From positions 1 through 48,420 of the forward strand of contig JBEGVK010000020.1 in NCBI GenBank assembly GCA_041178405.1: a stretch of DNA of 48,420 nt. The letters run 5' to 3'. The notes beneath the pieces were generated by a model. It was not told the DNA's origin. It did not search any database and was given only the letters and a program-made list of their open reading frames with translations. A program made the translations under genes and the position numbers. The DNA comes from UBA668 sp041178405 (GTDB lineage Bacteria > Actinomycetota > Acidimicrobiia > Acidimicrobiales > Ilumatobacteraceae). How positions within the stretch are numbered: position 1 is the stretch's first letter; each line of letters opens with the position of its first letter. Shown in pieces: positions 16,110-23,540 of the stretch.

Positions 16110-18257
16110 TCAGGTGGCGGTGATGCCGAGCGAACGGCGCAGGAAGTCGAGCTGGTGGAGCAGGAGGTTCTCGGCGACGACTTCCTGAGGAGTCATGTGG
16201 GTGACGCCCACGAGCGGCAGCACCTCGTGCGGCCGTCCGGCGGCAAGGAGGGCACTCGAGAGCTGCAGCGTGTGCGCAGCGACGACGTTGTCGTCGGCAA
16301 GGCCATGCACGAGCAACAGGGGCCGGCGAAGCTGCGCGGCGATCGGCAGCAGCGATGAGGCGTCGTAGTCGCCCGGGCGCTCGGCCGGATCGCCGAGATA
16401 GCGCTCGGTGTAGTGAGTGTCGTAGAGGCGCCACTCGGTCACCGGTGCGCCGGCGATGGCCGCGTGCACGACGTCGGGGCACCGCAGCACGGCCAGCGCA
16501 GCGAGGTATCCGCCGAAGCTCCAGCCGCGGATGGCCACCCGAGTGAGGTCGAGCGGAAACTCTGCTGCTGCGGCGTGCAGCGCCTCGACCTGATCCTCGA
16601 GGGCCGGGTTCGCAAGGTCGCCTCGGACAGCCCGCTCCCATGCGTGGCCGCGGCCCGGTGTGCCGCGGCCATCGGCGACGATCACGGCGAATCCCTGGTC
16701 GGCGAACCACTGCGAGGTGGCGAATGCCGATCTCGACTGCACGACCCGCAGGGCGTGCGGCCCGCCATACGGATCGAGGAGCACGGGAAGCGGGGCGCTC
16801 GTCGGCGACGACGGGTCGTAGCCGGTGGGCAGCAGCACAGCGGTGGCGAGCTGCCGGGACCCGTATCTGCGGAGGGCGGGCCGCGGAGCAACGAGCGGCG
16901 CCGCCGCATGGCTGGTGATCGGGCATTCGCCGAATGGCCCGCGTGCGGCGAAGACAGCGCGATCGGCGTCGAGCGTGGCCGTGCGCACGACGGCGGTGGC
17001 GCGTGCGGCAGTGACCGTGTGCACGCCCGGTGACTCGGCGATGGCGCGAAGCGAGCCCGACCTGTCGACTCGCCATGCCTGCATCACGGTGGCGTCATCG
17101 ACCGGGTTCGCCTGCACGACGATGCCATCGTCGTCGCACGACACGATGCTGCGGACCTGCATGGTGGCCGGGGTCACCGGCGTGCCGTCGACGAGCACGC
17201 GCCGTGTTCCGTTGCGGTCGACAGCGACCACCAGCGTGCCGTCAGGCTGCATGCGCGGCGACCCCGGCACGAGCTCGACCCATGCATCGTCGTGGTGGGT
17301 CCATCGCTCGAGCGTGTGCCCGCTCGTCGTGTCGGCCTCGAGCACGGCGAGCGATCGCTGGTCGCGCGACTGCACTGTGACGAGCAGCGCATGCGTGCCC
17401 GTCCAGCGGACGTCGGCGAGGTAGGGGAATGCGGCGCGGTCCCACTCGATCTCGGTCCGCCGCCCGTCGAGGCCGAGCACGGCGAGCCGGACATCGGGAT
17501 TCGCAGTGCCGGCGGCGGGATAGCGGACCGCCGTCGGCTCACGGTCGGGATGAGCCGGATCGCTGATGTGCCATGTCGCCACAGGAGCAACGTCGACGCG
17601 GCAGGCTGCGATCGACCGTCCGTCGGGGCTCCACCAGTAGCCGCGGTAGCGGTCCATCTCCTCGGCAGCGATGAAGTCGGCACTGCCCCACGTGACGGTG
17701 TCGGCCTCGCCTGGTGCTGGAGCGGCCAGTGTCGTGGTGGTGCCGTCGAGCTCGGCGACTCTCAGGGCGCCGCCGCTGACGTAGGCGACGCGGGATGCCG
17801 TGGGGTCGGGTCGCGGATCGAATACGGGGCCCGGCACCGAGAGTTCGCGCGCGCTGGCGCTCATCAGTCCGCCGACGAACAGCCGACCGGCGAGGGCGAA
17901 GGCGACGACGCGCACATCGTCGTCGGTTGCGTACGAGGTGATGCCACCGGCGCCCTCGCGCATCCGCTCGCGTCGGGCGCGTTCGGCGGCCGGCAGGTCG
18001 GTGCCATCGCCGGCCGCGAGCAGTGAGCGCGGATCGGCGATGAGCCGTTCACTGCCGTCGGCAGGGTCGAGCACCCAGAGCGCGTTCACCGGATCATCGC
18101 CGGCGGAGCTGCGAAGGAATGCGATGCGCCTGCCGTCGGGCGACACGGCGAAGTTGCGCGGCTCGCCGAGCGTCAGCCGCTGGGTGCGGGCGTACTGCCG
18201 GGGGAAGGTGTCGGCCGGTGCCGGTGTCTCCGCTGCCGGTGTCGGTGCGTCACTCAT
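16110..18257 (-). CDS. S9B-type (dipeptidyl-peptidase IV-like) serine peptidase
   Basis: The protein of 715 residues has the two-domain DPP IV plan: an N-terminal beta-propeller (about 30-460) and a C-terminal alpha/beta-hydrolase. The catalytic triad is S580 in GWSFGGY, D655 in HGLADDNV and H687 in GVTH. The propeller contains an AAEEMDRYRGYWWSPDG segment; in DPP IV the paired glutamates here bind the substrate's N-terminus. It therefore probably cuts X-Pro or X-Ala dipeptides from N-termini. No signal peptide is visible, so it is likely cytosolic. The ATG at 18257 begins 4 bases after the stop of the upstream dehydrogenase, and the two form an operon. An extension to 18437 would read through that neighbour and is rejected. 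Confidence 0.9.
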   Translation of the reverse strand: MSDAPTPAAETPAPADTFPRQYARTQRLTLGEPRNFAVSPDGRRIAFLRSSAGDDPVNALWVLDPADGSERLIADPRSLLAAGDGTDLPAAERARRERMREGAGGITSYATDDDVRVVAFALAGRLFVGGLMSASARELSVPGPVFDPRPDPTASRVAYVSGGALRVAELDGTTTTLAAPAPGEADTVTWGSADFIAAEEMDRYRGYWWSPDGRSIAACRVDVAPVATWHISDPAHPDREPTAVRYPAAGTANPDVRLAVLGLDGRRTEIEWDRAAFPYLADVRWTGTHALLVTVQSRDQRSLAVLEADTTSGHTLERWTHHDDAWVELVPGSPRMQPDGTLVVAVDRNGTRRVLVDGTPVTPATMQVRSIVSCDDDGIVVQANPVDDATVMQAWRVDRSGSLRAIAESPGVHTVTAARATAVVRTATLDADRAVFAARGPFGECPITSHAAAPLVAPRPALRRYGSRQLATAVLLPTGYDPSSPTSAPLPVLLDPYGGPHALRVVQSRSAFATSQWFADQGFAVIVADGRGTPGRGHAWERAVRGDLANPALEDQVEALHAAAAEFPLDLTRVAIRGWSFGGYLAALAVLRCPDVVHAAIAGAPVTEWRLYDTHYTERYLGDPAERPGDYDASSLLPIAAQLRRPLLLVHGLADDNVVAAHTLQLSSALLAAGRPHEVLPLVGVTHMTPQEVVAENLLLHQLDFLRRSLGITAT

Positions 18258-18261
18258 CGGA

Positions 18262-19308
18262 TCACGACGGGACAACGAGGATCTTGGCGTGGCGCTCGGG
18301 ATCGGCGAGGTCGCGGAACGCGCCCGGTACTCCGTCGACGGTGACCGTGCCGGTGATCCACGGGGCGAGGTCGACCTTGCCGTCGGCGATCGCCTGCAGT
18401 GCTGCGAGGAACTCGTGCGGCTCGTAGCCGAAGGCAAACTGCAGCGACAGTTCCTTGGTGATGCCGAGCATCGGGTGGATTCGGTCCTCCTGCATGCATG
18501 CGCCGACGACGAGCACCTGTGAATGGCGCGGTGCCTGCGCCATCACCTGGTCGATGATGCCGGGCACGCCGACGGCCTCGAAGATGACGAGCGGACGCGA
18601 GCCGTCGATGCGGCGCCACGCAGCGATGGGCGACTCGACCCGCGGATCGACCACCTCGTCGGCACCGAGCATGGCGGCGAGGCTGCGACGGGTGGACGAG
18701 AAGTCGGCGGCCACGATGGGCCCGATGCCCTTCATGCGCAGTTCGGCGATGCAGGCCAGGCCGACCGGTCCGGCACCGATCACCACCGCCGCATGGCCGG
18801 ATCCGATGCGGCTCTTCGCCACCGCATGCACGCCGACGGCCAGGGGCTCGGTGAGTGCGGCGAGTCGAGCTGGCAGGCCGCCGGGGACCTTCGTCGACAG
18901 CATCTCGTTCAGGACGATGAGTTCGGCGTACCCGCCGTGGTACCGGTTCGAATAGCCGACGGCGTGCAGTCCGTCGGCGTCGAATGCGACGGGCATGCTG
19001 ACGACGATGTCGCCTTCGGCGAGATGCTGCACGCCACGGCCCACGCCGACGACCTCGCAGCAGAACTCGTGGCCCATCACTGTGTCGAGATGCGGCTCGA
19101 ATGTGGTCGGGGTCATGGGGTCGGCCGGAACGTCACCGGTGAGCCGGCCCGTGAGCGCCCGCACCTCTGCACCGTGCTGCAGCATGTGCAGGTCGCTGCC
19201 GCAGATGCCGCATGCGAGCACCCGGCAGAGCACCTGACCGTCGCCGGGCTCGGGGTCGGGGAGGTCATCGACCCTCAGTTGCCAATCCCGCATCACTGCT
19301 GCGCGCAT
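18262..19308 (-). CDS. Zinc-dependent alcohol dehydrogenase-like oxidoreductase (MDR family)
   Basis: This 348-residue medium-chain dehydrogenase/reductase has CGICGSDLH (C33 to H41) and GHEFCCEVVGVG (H80, E81) for the catalytic zinc, and VIGAGPVGLA for the dinucleotide. The four-cysteine structural zinc cluster found in classical alcohol dehydrogenases is missing after the GHE motif, where a sequence with AFDADGLHAVGYSNRYHGG stands instead. The substrate cannot be told from sequence. The ATG at 19308 is chosen because TACGCT lies 6 bases upstream on the minus strand. It leads an operon with the S9 peptidase. Confidence 0.88.
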   Translation of the reverse strand: MRAAVMRDWQLRVDDLPDPEPGDGQVLCRVLACGICGSDLHMLQHGAEVRALTGRLTGDVPADPMTPTTFEPHLDTVMGHEFCCEVVGVGRGVQHLAEGDIVVSMPVAFDADGLHAVGYSNRYHGGYAELIVLNEMLSTKVPGGLPARLAALTEPLAVGVHAVAKSRIGSGHAAVVIGAGPVGLACIAELRMKGIGPIVAADFSSTRRSLAAMLGADEVVDPRVESPIAAWRRIDGSRPLVIFEAVGVPGIIDQVMAQAPRHSQVLVVGACMQEDRIHPMLGITKELSLQFAFGYEPHEFLAALQAIADGKVDLAPWITGTVTVDGVPGAFRDLADPERHAKILVVPS

Positions 19309-19314
19309 GGGGGC

Positions 19315-19320
19315 AGCGTA
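19315..19320 (-). promoter_or_regulatory. -10 element TACGCT, leaderless promoter (minus strand)
   Basis: On the minus strand TACGCT ends 6 bases before the ATG at 19308. This decides the start of the dehydrogenase against the longer frame from 19371. Confidence 0.5.
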
Positions 19321-19365
19321 CGCACCGGCGGTGCGTGCCGCGACCTCGGCCGAGTCCGTCACCGG

Positions 19366-19371
19366 TACCAT
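19366..19371 (+). promoter_or_regulatory. -10 element TACCAT, leaderless promoter
   Basis: TACCAT ends 6 bases before the GTG at 19378. It is divergent from the dehydrogenase promoter about 45 bases away. Confidence 0.5.
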
Positions 19372-19377
19372 CGCACC

Positions 19378-20109
19378 GTGCGCTCCCGTGCGCGGCCAGC
19401 CATCATCGCCGTGGCGGTTGCGGTCGTCTCAGGTGCGGCGTGCTCGGTGCCGGGCGACTCCGCCGCCCCGACGTCGGAGCGCAGCGCGACACAGCAGTCG
19501 GCCGACGGCTCGACCCTGTCGACGCAGTCGTCCGAATCCCGTGCCCTCGACGACCTGTGCGGTGGATGGGACGCATACGGCGCAACGCTCCTCGCGCTGA
19601 CGGCGAGTGCCGCGAGCGGCGGCGCTGCAGAACTCGAGGTCGTGTCGGCGGCGGCACTCGTCGATGCGATCGAGCAGATCGGGGCGCGCTGGCCCGCCGA
19701 ACTGGTCGGCGAGCGAAGTGTCGTGCTGAGCGACCTCGTCGGCCCCTACCTGCGACGCGCCCAGAAGGCACTCGATGCGCTCGCTGCAGTCGGCGCATCG
19801 GACGACGACCTGCGCGTGCTCGCGCTCGCGTGGCGAGAGGCACTCGCTGCCCGGCCTGCGGCCGCAGCGGCAGGAGCACCGCTGGATCCCCTGGCCTGGC
19901 TCGATGCTGTCGTGGTGCCCGCTGATCTGCGCGGCCTCGTCGATGCGGCCGTCCAGCAGTTCACCGCACGGGTGACGTCGTTCGCCGGCGATCCGACGCT
20001 GCCCGGCCGTCGGGCACTCGTGCAGGCGGAGGAGGCACCGCGCACCGAGGCGTACCTCTCGGCGAACTGCCCTGGCGTCGGCGCAACCGTCGCCGCCATC
20101 GAGTTCTGA
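19378..20109 (+). CDS. Putative secreted lipoprotein of unknown function
   Basis: This 243-residue protein begins with basic residues (VRSRARP), a hydrophobic Ala/Val stretch and a Cys at residue 21 (SGAAC). That makes a lipoprotein signal peptide with an imperfect lipobox, because position -3 is Gly instead of Leu or Val. A Ser/Thr/Ala-rich linker follows, and then an all-helical domain with one Cys near DDLCGGW and another near SANCPG, which may form a disulfide. I do not recognise the family. The GTG at 19378 is supported by the -10 element. It converges on the thiolase-like gene. Confidence 0.7.
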   Translation: MRSRARPAIIAVAVAVVSGAACSVPGDSAAPTSERSATQQSADGSTLSTQSSESRALDDLCGGWDAYGATLLALTASAASGGAAELEVVSAAALVDAIEQIGARWPAELVGERSVVLSDLVGPYLRRAQKALDALAAVGASDDDLRVLALAWREALAARPAAAAAGAPLDPLAWLDAVVVPADLRGLVDAAVQQFTARVTSFAGDPTLPGRRALVQAEEAPRTEAYLSANCPGVGATVAAIEF

Positions 20110-20134
20110 CCGACTGCGGCCGGTCGGCCGTCAG
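20106..20134. terminator. Possible bidirectional terminator between convergent genes
   Basis: CTGAC-CGAC pairs with GTCG-GCC-GTCAG, a stem with a small bulge. It contains the stop codons of both the lipoprotein gene (20107-20109) and the thiolase-like gene (20131-20133). Confidence 0.35.
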
Positions 20135-21618
20135 AGGTGCAGTGTGCCGTCTGCAGCACGGCGGACACGATGTCCCACCCATTCGCCGGTGCACATCGCC
20201 TCCGCAGTGTCGGGCTGTGTCGACGTCGCCCACACCCGATGCCCCTCGTCGGTGAGACATGCGGCCAGCGACGTCACCGGTCGGCCATCGCGGTCGTGCA
20301 TCACGGTGTACGCCTCGATCACTGCGGCGCCGTCATGGTCGTCGGTGAACGGGCGGCGGGGGAGCGCGTCAATCTGTGCCTGTGGCGACTCATGGCGGAA
20401 ACCGCTGGCCGGTGGCGTCGTCCGATAGACGCCGAAGGCATGCTTCGTGGCGAATCCGCCGTTGGCCCAGACGAGCGCCGCAGTGCCGGCCCCGTCACGC
20501 AGTTCGTGCATGACCGTGGCGATGGCGTGCATCACGTAGTTGTTCCACGGGCCGCCGGCGAAGGGCAGGCCACCGGTCCTCGTGAGCTGGCTCTCGACGC
20601 TGAGCCCGAGGCTCTGCGCGCCGAGCTGCACTGCGGCGGGAAAGCACGAGTAGAGGTCGACGAGGTCGATGTCGTCGACTCCCAGGCCTGCCAGATCGAG
20701 AGCGCGTCGTCCGCCGAGGGCGATCGCCGGTGTCTCGGCAAATGACCATCGCTCGCTGATGGCGTCGTGCTCGTGGCAGTCGGTACCGCTGTGGGGGAAC
20801 ACCCAGCGATCACGTGGTACGCCGAGCGCCTCGGCCGTGCCGGCGCTGCACATCACCAGCGCTGCCGCCATGTCGACGTCGTTGTTCGAGTTCATGTACT
20901 TCGTGTAGGGCAGGCCGATCATTCGGTTCGACGCGGTCGGGGTGGCGATCTCGGCGGCGGTGCGCGGCGTGCGGCTCCAGGCATGCGGGTTGCTCTCAGC
21001 CACCTGGCTGAACCTCGACCACAGCCGGCTGATGCGGTCGAGGTGCTGGGCCGGCGTTGCGCCGGACGCGGCGCGGATGGCGGTCTCGAACATCGGGTAC
21101 ACCTGCACCGGCATGTAGATGCCGTGCCGCTGCTCGACCGGGTGGCTCATCTCGAGTTCGTGTCCGATCACATCGGGTTGACGGCTCTCGGGTGCTCTCG
21201 GCCAGTCGGGCTCGACGCCCGCCTTTCGAGCGCGCTGACGCGTCCGCGATGCCTCGCCGCCTGCGAGCAGGGCGATGTCGAGTCGGCCGGCGGCAATGTC
21301 GGCTGCGGTCGCATTGACGAGCGACTGCGGGCTGTTGCCGCCCATCGTGGTGACGGCCGTCTGCCGGGGCGTCACGCCGAGCATGTCGGCGAGCACCGCC
21401 GCCGGATCGCCGTACCGCCAGCTCAGCAGGCTGACCACGCGCACGCTGTCGGGCGTCGGCATGCCGGCCAGGCCGGCATCGCCCGCCGCGAGTCGTGCGG
21501 CCTCTGCCATCATCGAGACCGGATCGAGCGCGGCCCCCAGCTCGTCGACCCTCTGCGAGTACTGGCCGGCCCCCACCAGGACGGGAGTACGGGGGTCGAG
21601 GGCGGGCGCAGCGGGCAT
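20131..21618 (-). CDS. Thiolase-fold protein annotated-type acetyl-CoA acetyltransferase, nucleophile missing
   Basis: The protein of 495 residues starts PAAPALDPRTPVLVGAGQ, like thiolases, and has LLAGGEAS and a central VDLYSCFP segment. At the place of the acylated cysteine of true thiolases it reads TTMGGNSPQ (about 91-98), so the nucleophile is absent. The C-terminal GHP and CxGGG motifs are also replaced (FAGGPWNNY, WANGGFATKH). It belongs with the actinobacterial non-decarboxylating, SCP2/lipid-transfer-like thiolase relatives, whose reactions are mostly unproven. A role in acyl-CoA or steroid side-chain metabolism is a guess. The ATG at 21618 is supported by TACCCT 6 bases upstream. 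Confidence 0.8.
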   Translation of the reverse strand: MPAAPALDPRTPVLVGAGQYSQRVDELGAALDPVSMMAEAARLAAGDAGLAGMPTPDSVRVVSLLSWRYGDPAAVLADMLGVTPRQTAVTTMGGNSPQSLVNATAADIAAGRLDIALLAGGEASRTRQRARKAGVEPDWPRAPESRQPDVIGHELEMSHPVEQRHGIYMPVQVYPMFETAIRAASGATPAQHLDRISRLWSRFSQVAESNPHAWSRTPRTAAEIATPTASNRMIGLPYTKYMNSNNDVDMAAALVMCSAGTAEALGVPRDRWVFPHSGTDCHEHDAISERWSFAETPAIALGGRRALDLAGLGVDDIDLVDLYSCFPAAVQLGAQSLGLSVESQLTRTGGLPFAGGPWNNYVMHAIATVMHELRDGAGTAALVWANGGFATKHAFGVYRTTPPASGFRHESPQAQIDALPRRPFTDDHDGAAVIEAYTVMHDRDGRPVTSLAACLTDEGHRVWATSTQPDTAEAMCTGEWVGHRVRRAADGTLHL

Positions 21619-21624
21619 GAGCCA

Positions 21625-21630
21625 AGGGTA
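21625..21630 (-). promoter_or_regulatory. -10 element TACCCT, leaderless promoter (minus strand)
   Basis: TACCCT on the minus strand ends 6 bases before the ATG at 21618. This decides the start against a longer frame from 21705, which would overlap rpiB. Confidence 0.5.
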
Positions 21631-21685
21631 CGGATGCGGCAGTGGGATCCTGAAGCCGGCGAGGACTGCCCTGTCGGGCAGTGCG

Positions 21686-21691
21686 TAGGAT
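21686..21691 (+). promoter_or_regulatory. -10 element TAGGAT of the rpiB leaderless promoter
   Basis: TAGGAT ends 7 bases before the ATG at 21699. Confidence 0.5.
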
Positions 21692-21698
21692 GCCGCCG

Positions 21699-22151
21699 AT
21701 GTCACGTATCGCCATTGGCTCGGACCACGCCGGATTCGTCCTCAAGGAGCACCTCGCCGAGGTCCTGCGCGACCAGGGGCACGAGGTCGTCGACCACGGC
21801 ACGCGCAGTGCCGAGAGCTGCGACTACCCACCCATCTGCGCCGCTGTCGGTCGGATGGTCCGCAATGGCGGTGCCGACGTCGGCATCGTGCTCGGTGGCA
21901 GCGGCCAGGGCGAACAGCTCGCCGCCAACAAGGTGCGCGGCGTACGCGCTGCGCTGTGCAACGACCTCTACACGGCGCGCATGGCGCGGGCCCACAACGA
22001 TGCGAACGTGCTCAGCATGGGCGCCAGGGTGGTGGGTGTCGGACTCGCCGAGGAGATCGTCGATGTCTTCTTGTCGACTCCGTTCGAGGGCGGACGCCAC
22101 CAGCGACGAGTCGACCAGTTGATGCAGATCGAGATCGACGAGGCCGGCTGA
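21699..22151 (+). CDS. rpiB: Ribose-5-phosphate isomerase B
   Basis: The enzyme interconverts ribose 5-phosphate and ribulose 5-phosphate in the pentose phosphate pathway. It has 150 residues, and MSRIAIGSDHAGF is the family signature. GGSGQGEQLAANKV (66-79) resembles the mycobacterial form, in which a glutamate (here E72) takes the catalytic role played by a cysteine in E. coli RpiB. The ATG at 21699 is preferred because of the -10 element; an alternative GTG at 21681 adds six atypical residues. glyA follows after an 86-base C-rich gap. Confidence 0.93.
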   Translation: MSRIAIGSDHAGFVLKEHLAEVLRDQGHEVVDHGTRSAESCDYPPICAAVGRMVRNGGADVGIVLGGSGQGEQLAANKVRGVRAALCNDLYTARMARAHNDANVLSMGARVVGVGLAEEIVDVFLSTPFEGGRHQRRVDQLMQIEIDEAG

Positions 22152-22237
22152 CAGCCGCTCGTCGAGCCGTCCCCCGCACCCCGACGCCACCTCACCCGCC
22201 GCCTCACCCCGTCACCCCACCGAACTCGGAGCAGCAC
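22152..22237 (+). promoter_or_regulatory. C-rich, G-poor rpiB-glyA intergenic stretch (rut-like)
   Basis: From about 22168 to 22222 the plus strand is overwhelmingly C with isolated A, T and G, in runs such as CGTCCCCCGCACCCCGACGC. It can form little structure. This is the composition Rho prefers for loading. GGAG (22228-22231) just before the glyA ATG is its ribosome binding site. Confidence 0.35.
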
Positions 22238-23482
22238 ATGCCCTTTCCCAGCGACACCACCCCCGACACCGAGGTCGAGACCCTCATCGCCGCCGAGGTC
22301 CAGCGCCAGGTCACCGGCCTGCAGTTGATCGCCAGCGAGAACTTCACCTCGCCGGCGGTCATGCGTGCCGTCGGCAGTGCGCTCACCAACAAGTACGCCG
22401 AGGGGTATCCGGGCAAGCGCTATTACGGCGGCAACGCCGTGATCGACTCGATCGAGTCGCTGGCCATCGAGCGCGTGAAGGCCCTGTTCGGCGCCGACCA
22501 CGCCAACGTGCAGCCGCACAGCGGCGCCAACGCCAACATGTGCGTGTACCAGGCGCTGCTGAAGCCTGGCGACACCGTGCTCGGGCTCTCCCTCGACCAC
22601 GGCGGCCACCTCACCCATGGCTCACCTGTCAACGCCAGCGGTCTGCTGTACCGGTTCATCCCGTACAAGGTGACGCCCGGCGACGAGCGCGTCGACATGG
22701 ACCAGGTGCGCGACCTCGCGCTCCAGCACCGCCCGAAGATGATCGTCGCCGGTACCACCAGCTACCCGCGCCGGCTCGATCCCGCTGCATTCAAGGCGAT
22801 CGCCGACGAGGTGGGCGCATACTTCATGTTCGACGCCGCACATGTGGCCGGCCTCGTGGCAGGCGGTGTGTTCCCGAACCCGGTGCCCTATGCCGACGCA
22901 GTCACCTTCACCACCCACAAGACGCTGCGTGGCCCGAGGGGCGGCACCATCCTGTGCAAGCAGGAGCACGCTGCCGCCATCGACAAGGCCGTCTTCCCCG
23001 GGTGGCAGGGCGGGCCGCTCGAGCATGTGATCGCCGGCAAGGCAGTTGCCTTCTTCGAGGCACAGCAGCCGTCGTTCAAGGAGTACGCGCGCCAGATCGT
23101 CGCCAATGCATCGGCGCTCGCCGAGGCGCTCGTGCAGTGCGGATTCCGACTCGTGAGCGGCGGCACCGACATCCACCTGATGGTGGTCGACCTTCGTCCC
23201 TTCGACGCCGACCTCACCGGCAAGGAGGCGCAGTCGGTGCTCGACGAGGGTGGCATCACCCTCAACAAGAACAATGTGCCCGACGACCCGCGCAGTCCGT
23301 TCGTCACGTCGGGCGTGCGCATCGGCACGCCGTCGGTCACCACCCAGGGGATGACCGAGCCGCAGATGGCCGATATCGCCGGCCTCATCACCCGCATCCT
23401 GCGGCACCGGACCGACCCCTCAGCGGTGGCCGCTGCCCGGGCCGAGGTGGCGGCGCTGTGCGCCCGGTTCCCGGCGTACTGA
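22238..23482 (+). CDS. glyA: Serine hydroxymethyltransferase
   Basis: This PLP enzyme converts serine and tetrahydrofolate to glycine and methylene-tetrahydrofolate, the main one-carbon source. It has 414 residues, normal length. Landmarks are LIASENFTS (30-38), YAEGYPGKRYYGG (53-65), VQPHSGANAN (91-100) and the PLP lysine K228 in THKTLRGPRGG. The ATG at 22238 has GGAG 6 bases upstream, one of the few clear ribosome binding sites outside the atp operon. Most likely it is cotranscribed with rpiB. Confidence 0.97.
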   Translation: MPFPSDTTPDTEVETLIAAEVQRQVTGLQLIASENFTSPAVMRAVGSALTNKYAEGYPGKRYYGGNAVIDSIESLAIERVKALFGADHANVQPHSGANANMCVYQALLKPGDTVLGLSLDHGGHLTHGSPVNASGLLYRFIPYKVTPGDERVDMDQVRDLALQHRPKMIVAGTTSYPRRLDPAAFKAIADEVGAYFMFDAAHVAGLVAGGVFPNPVPYADAVTFTTHKTLRGPRGGTILCKQEHAAAIDKAVFPGWQGGPLEHVIAGKAVAFFEAQQPSFKEYARQIVANASALAEALVQCGFRLVSGGTDIHLMVVDLRPFDADLTGKEAQSVLDEGGITLNKNNVPDDPRSPFVTSGVRIGTPSVTTQGMTEPQMADIAGLITRILRHRTDPSAVAAARAEVAALCARFPAY

Positions 23483-23499
23483 CCGCCCGCTGCCGGCGC

Positions 23500-23518
23500 C
23501 GGCCGACCGTGTCGGCCG
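23500..23518 (+). terminator. Hairpin between glyA and the WecA-type gene
   Basis: CGGCCGA (23500-23506) pairs perfectly with TCGGCCG (23512-23518) around CCGTG, 18 bases after the glyA stop. There is no U tract, which is common for terminators in GC-rich actinobacteria. Confidence 0.5.
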
Positions 23519-23525
23519 TCCGGCG

Positions 23526-23531
23526 TACGAT
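23526..23531 (+). promoter_or_regulatory. -10 element TACGAT upstream of the WecA-type gene
   Basis: TACGAT lies 9 bases before the ATG at 23541 (6 before an in-frame TTG). It sits 8 bases after the terminator-like hairpin, marking a new transcription unit. Confidence 0.5.
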
Positions 23532-23540
23532 CGCCCGTTG

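Noticed and set aside
16076..16113. CTGACC and GGTCAG pairing between prmC and the convergent peptidase gene as a terminator
   Set aside because: The 26-base loop is too long for a 6-pair stem, and both arms are made of stop-codon context. Pairing is probably chance.
21619..21705. Longer start for the thiolase-like gene reaching into rpiB
   Set aside because: The extra 29 residues are not thiolase-like, and a -10 element lies 6 bases before the ATG at 21618.
22152..22237. A glycine riboswitch before glyA
   Set aside because: The stretch is C-rich, almost without G, and cannot form the stems of a glycine aptamer.
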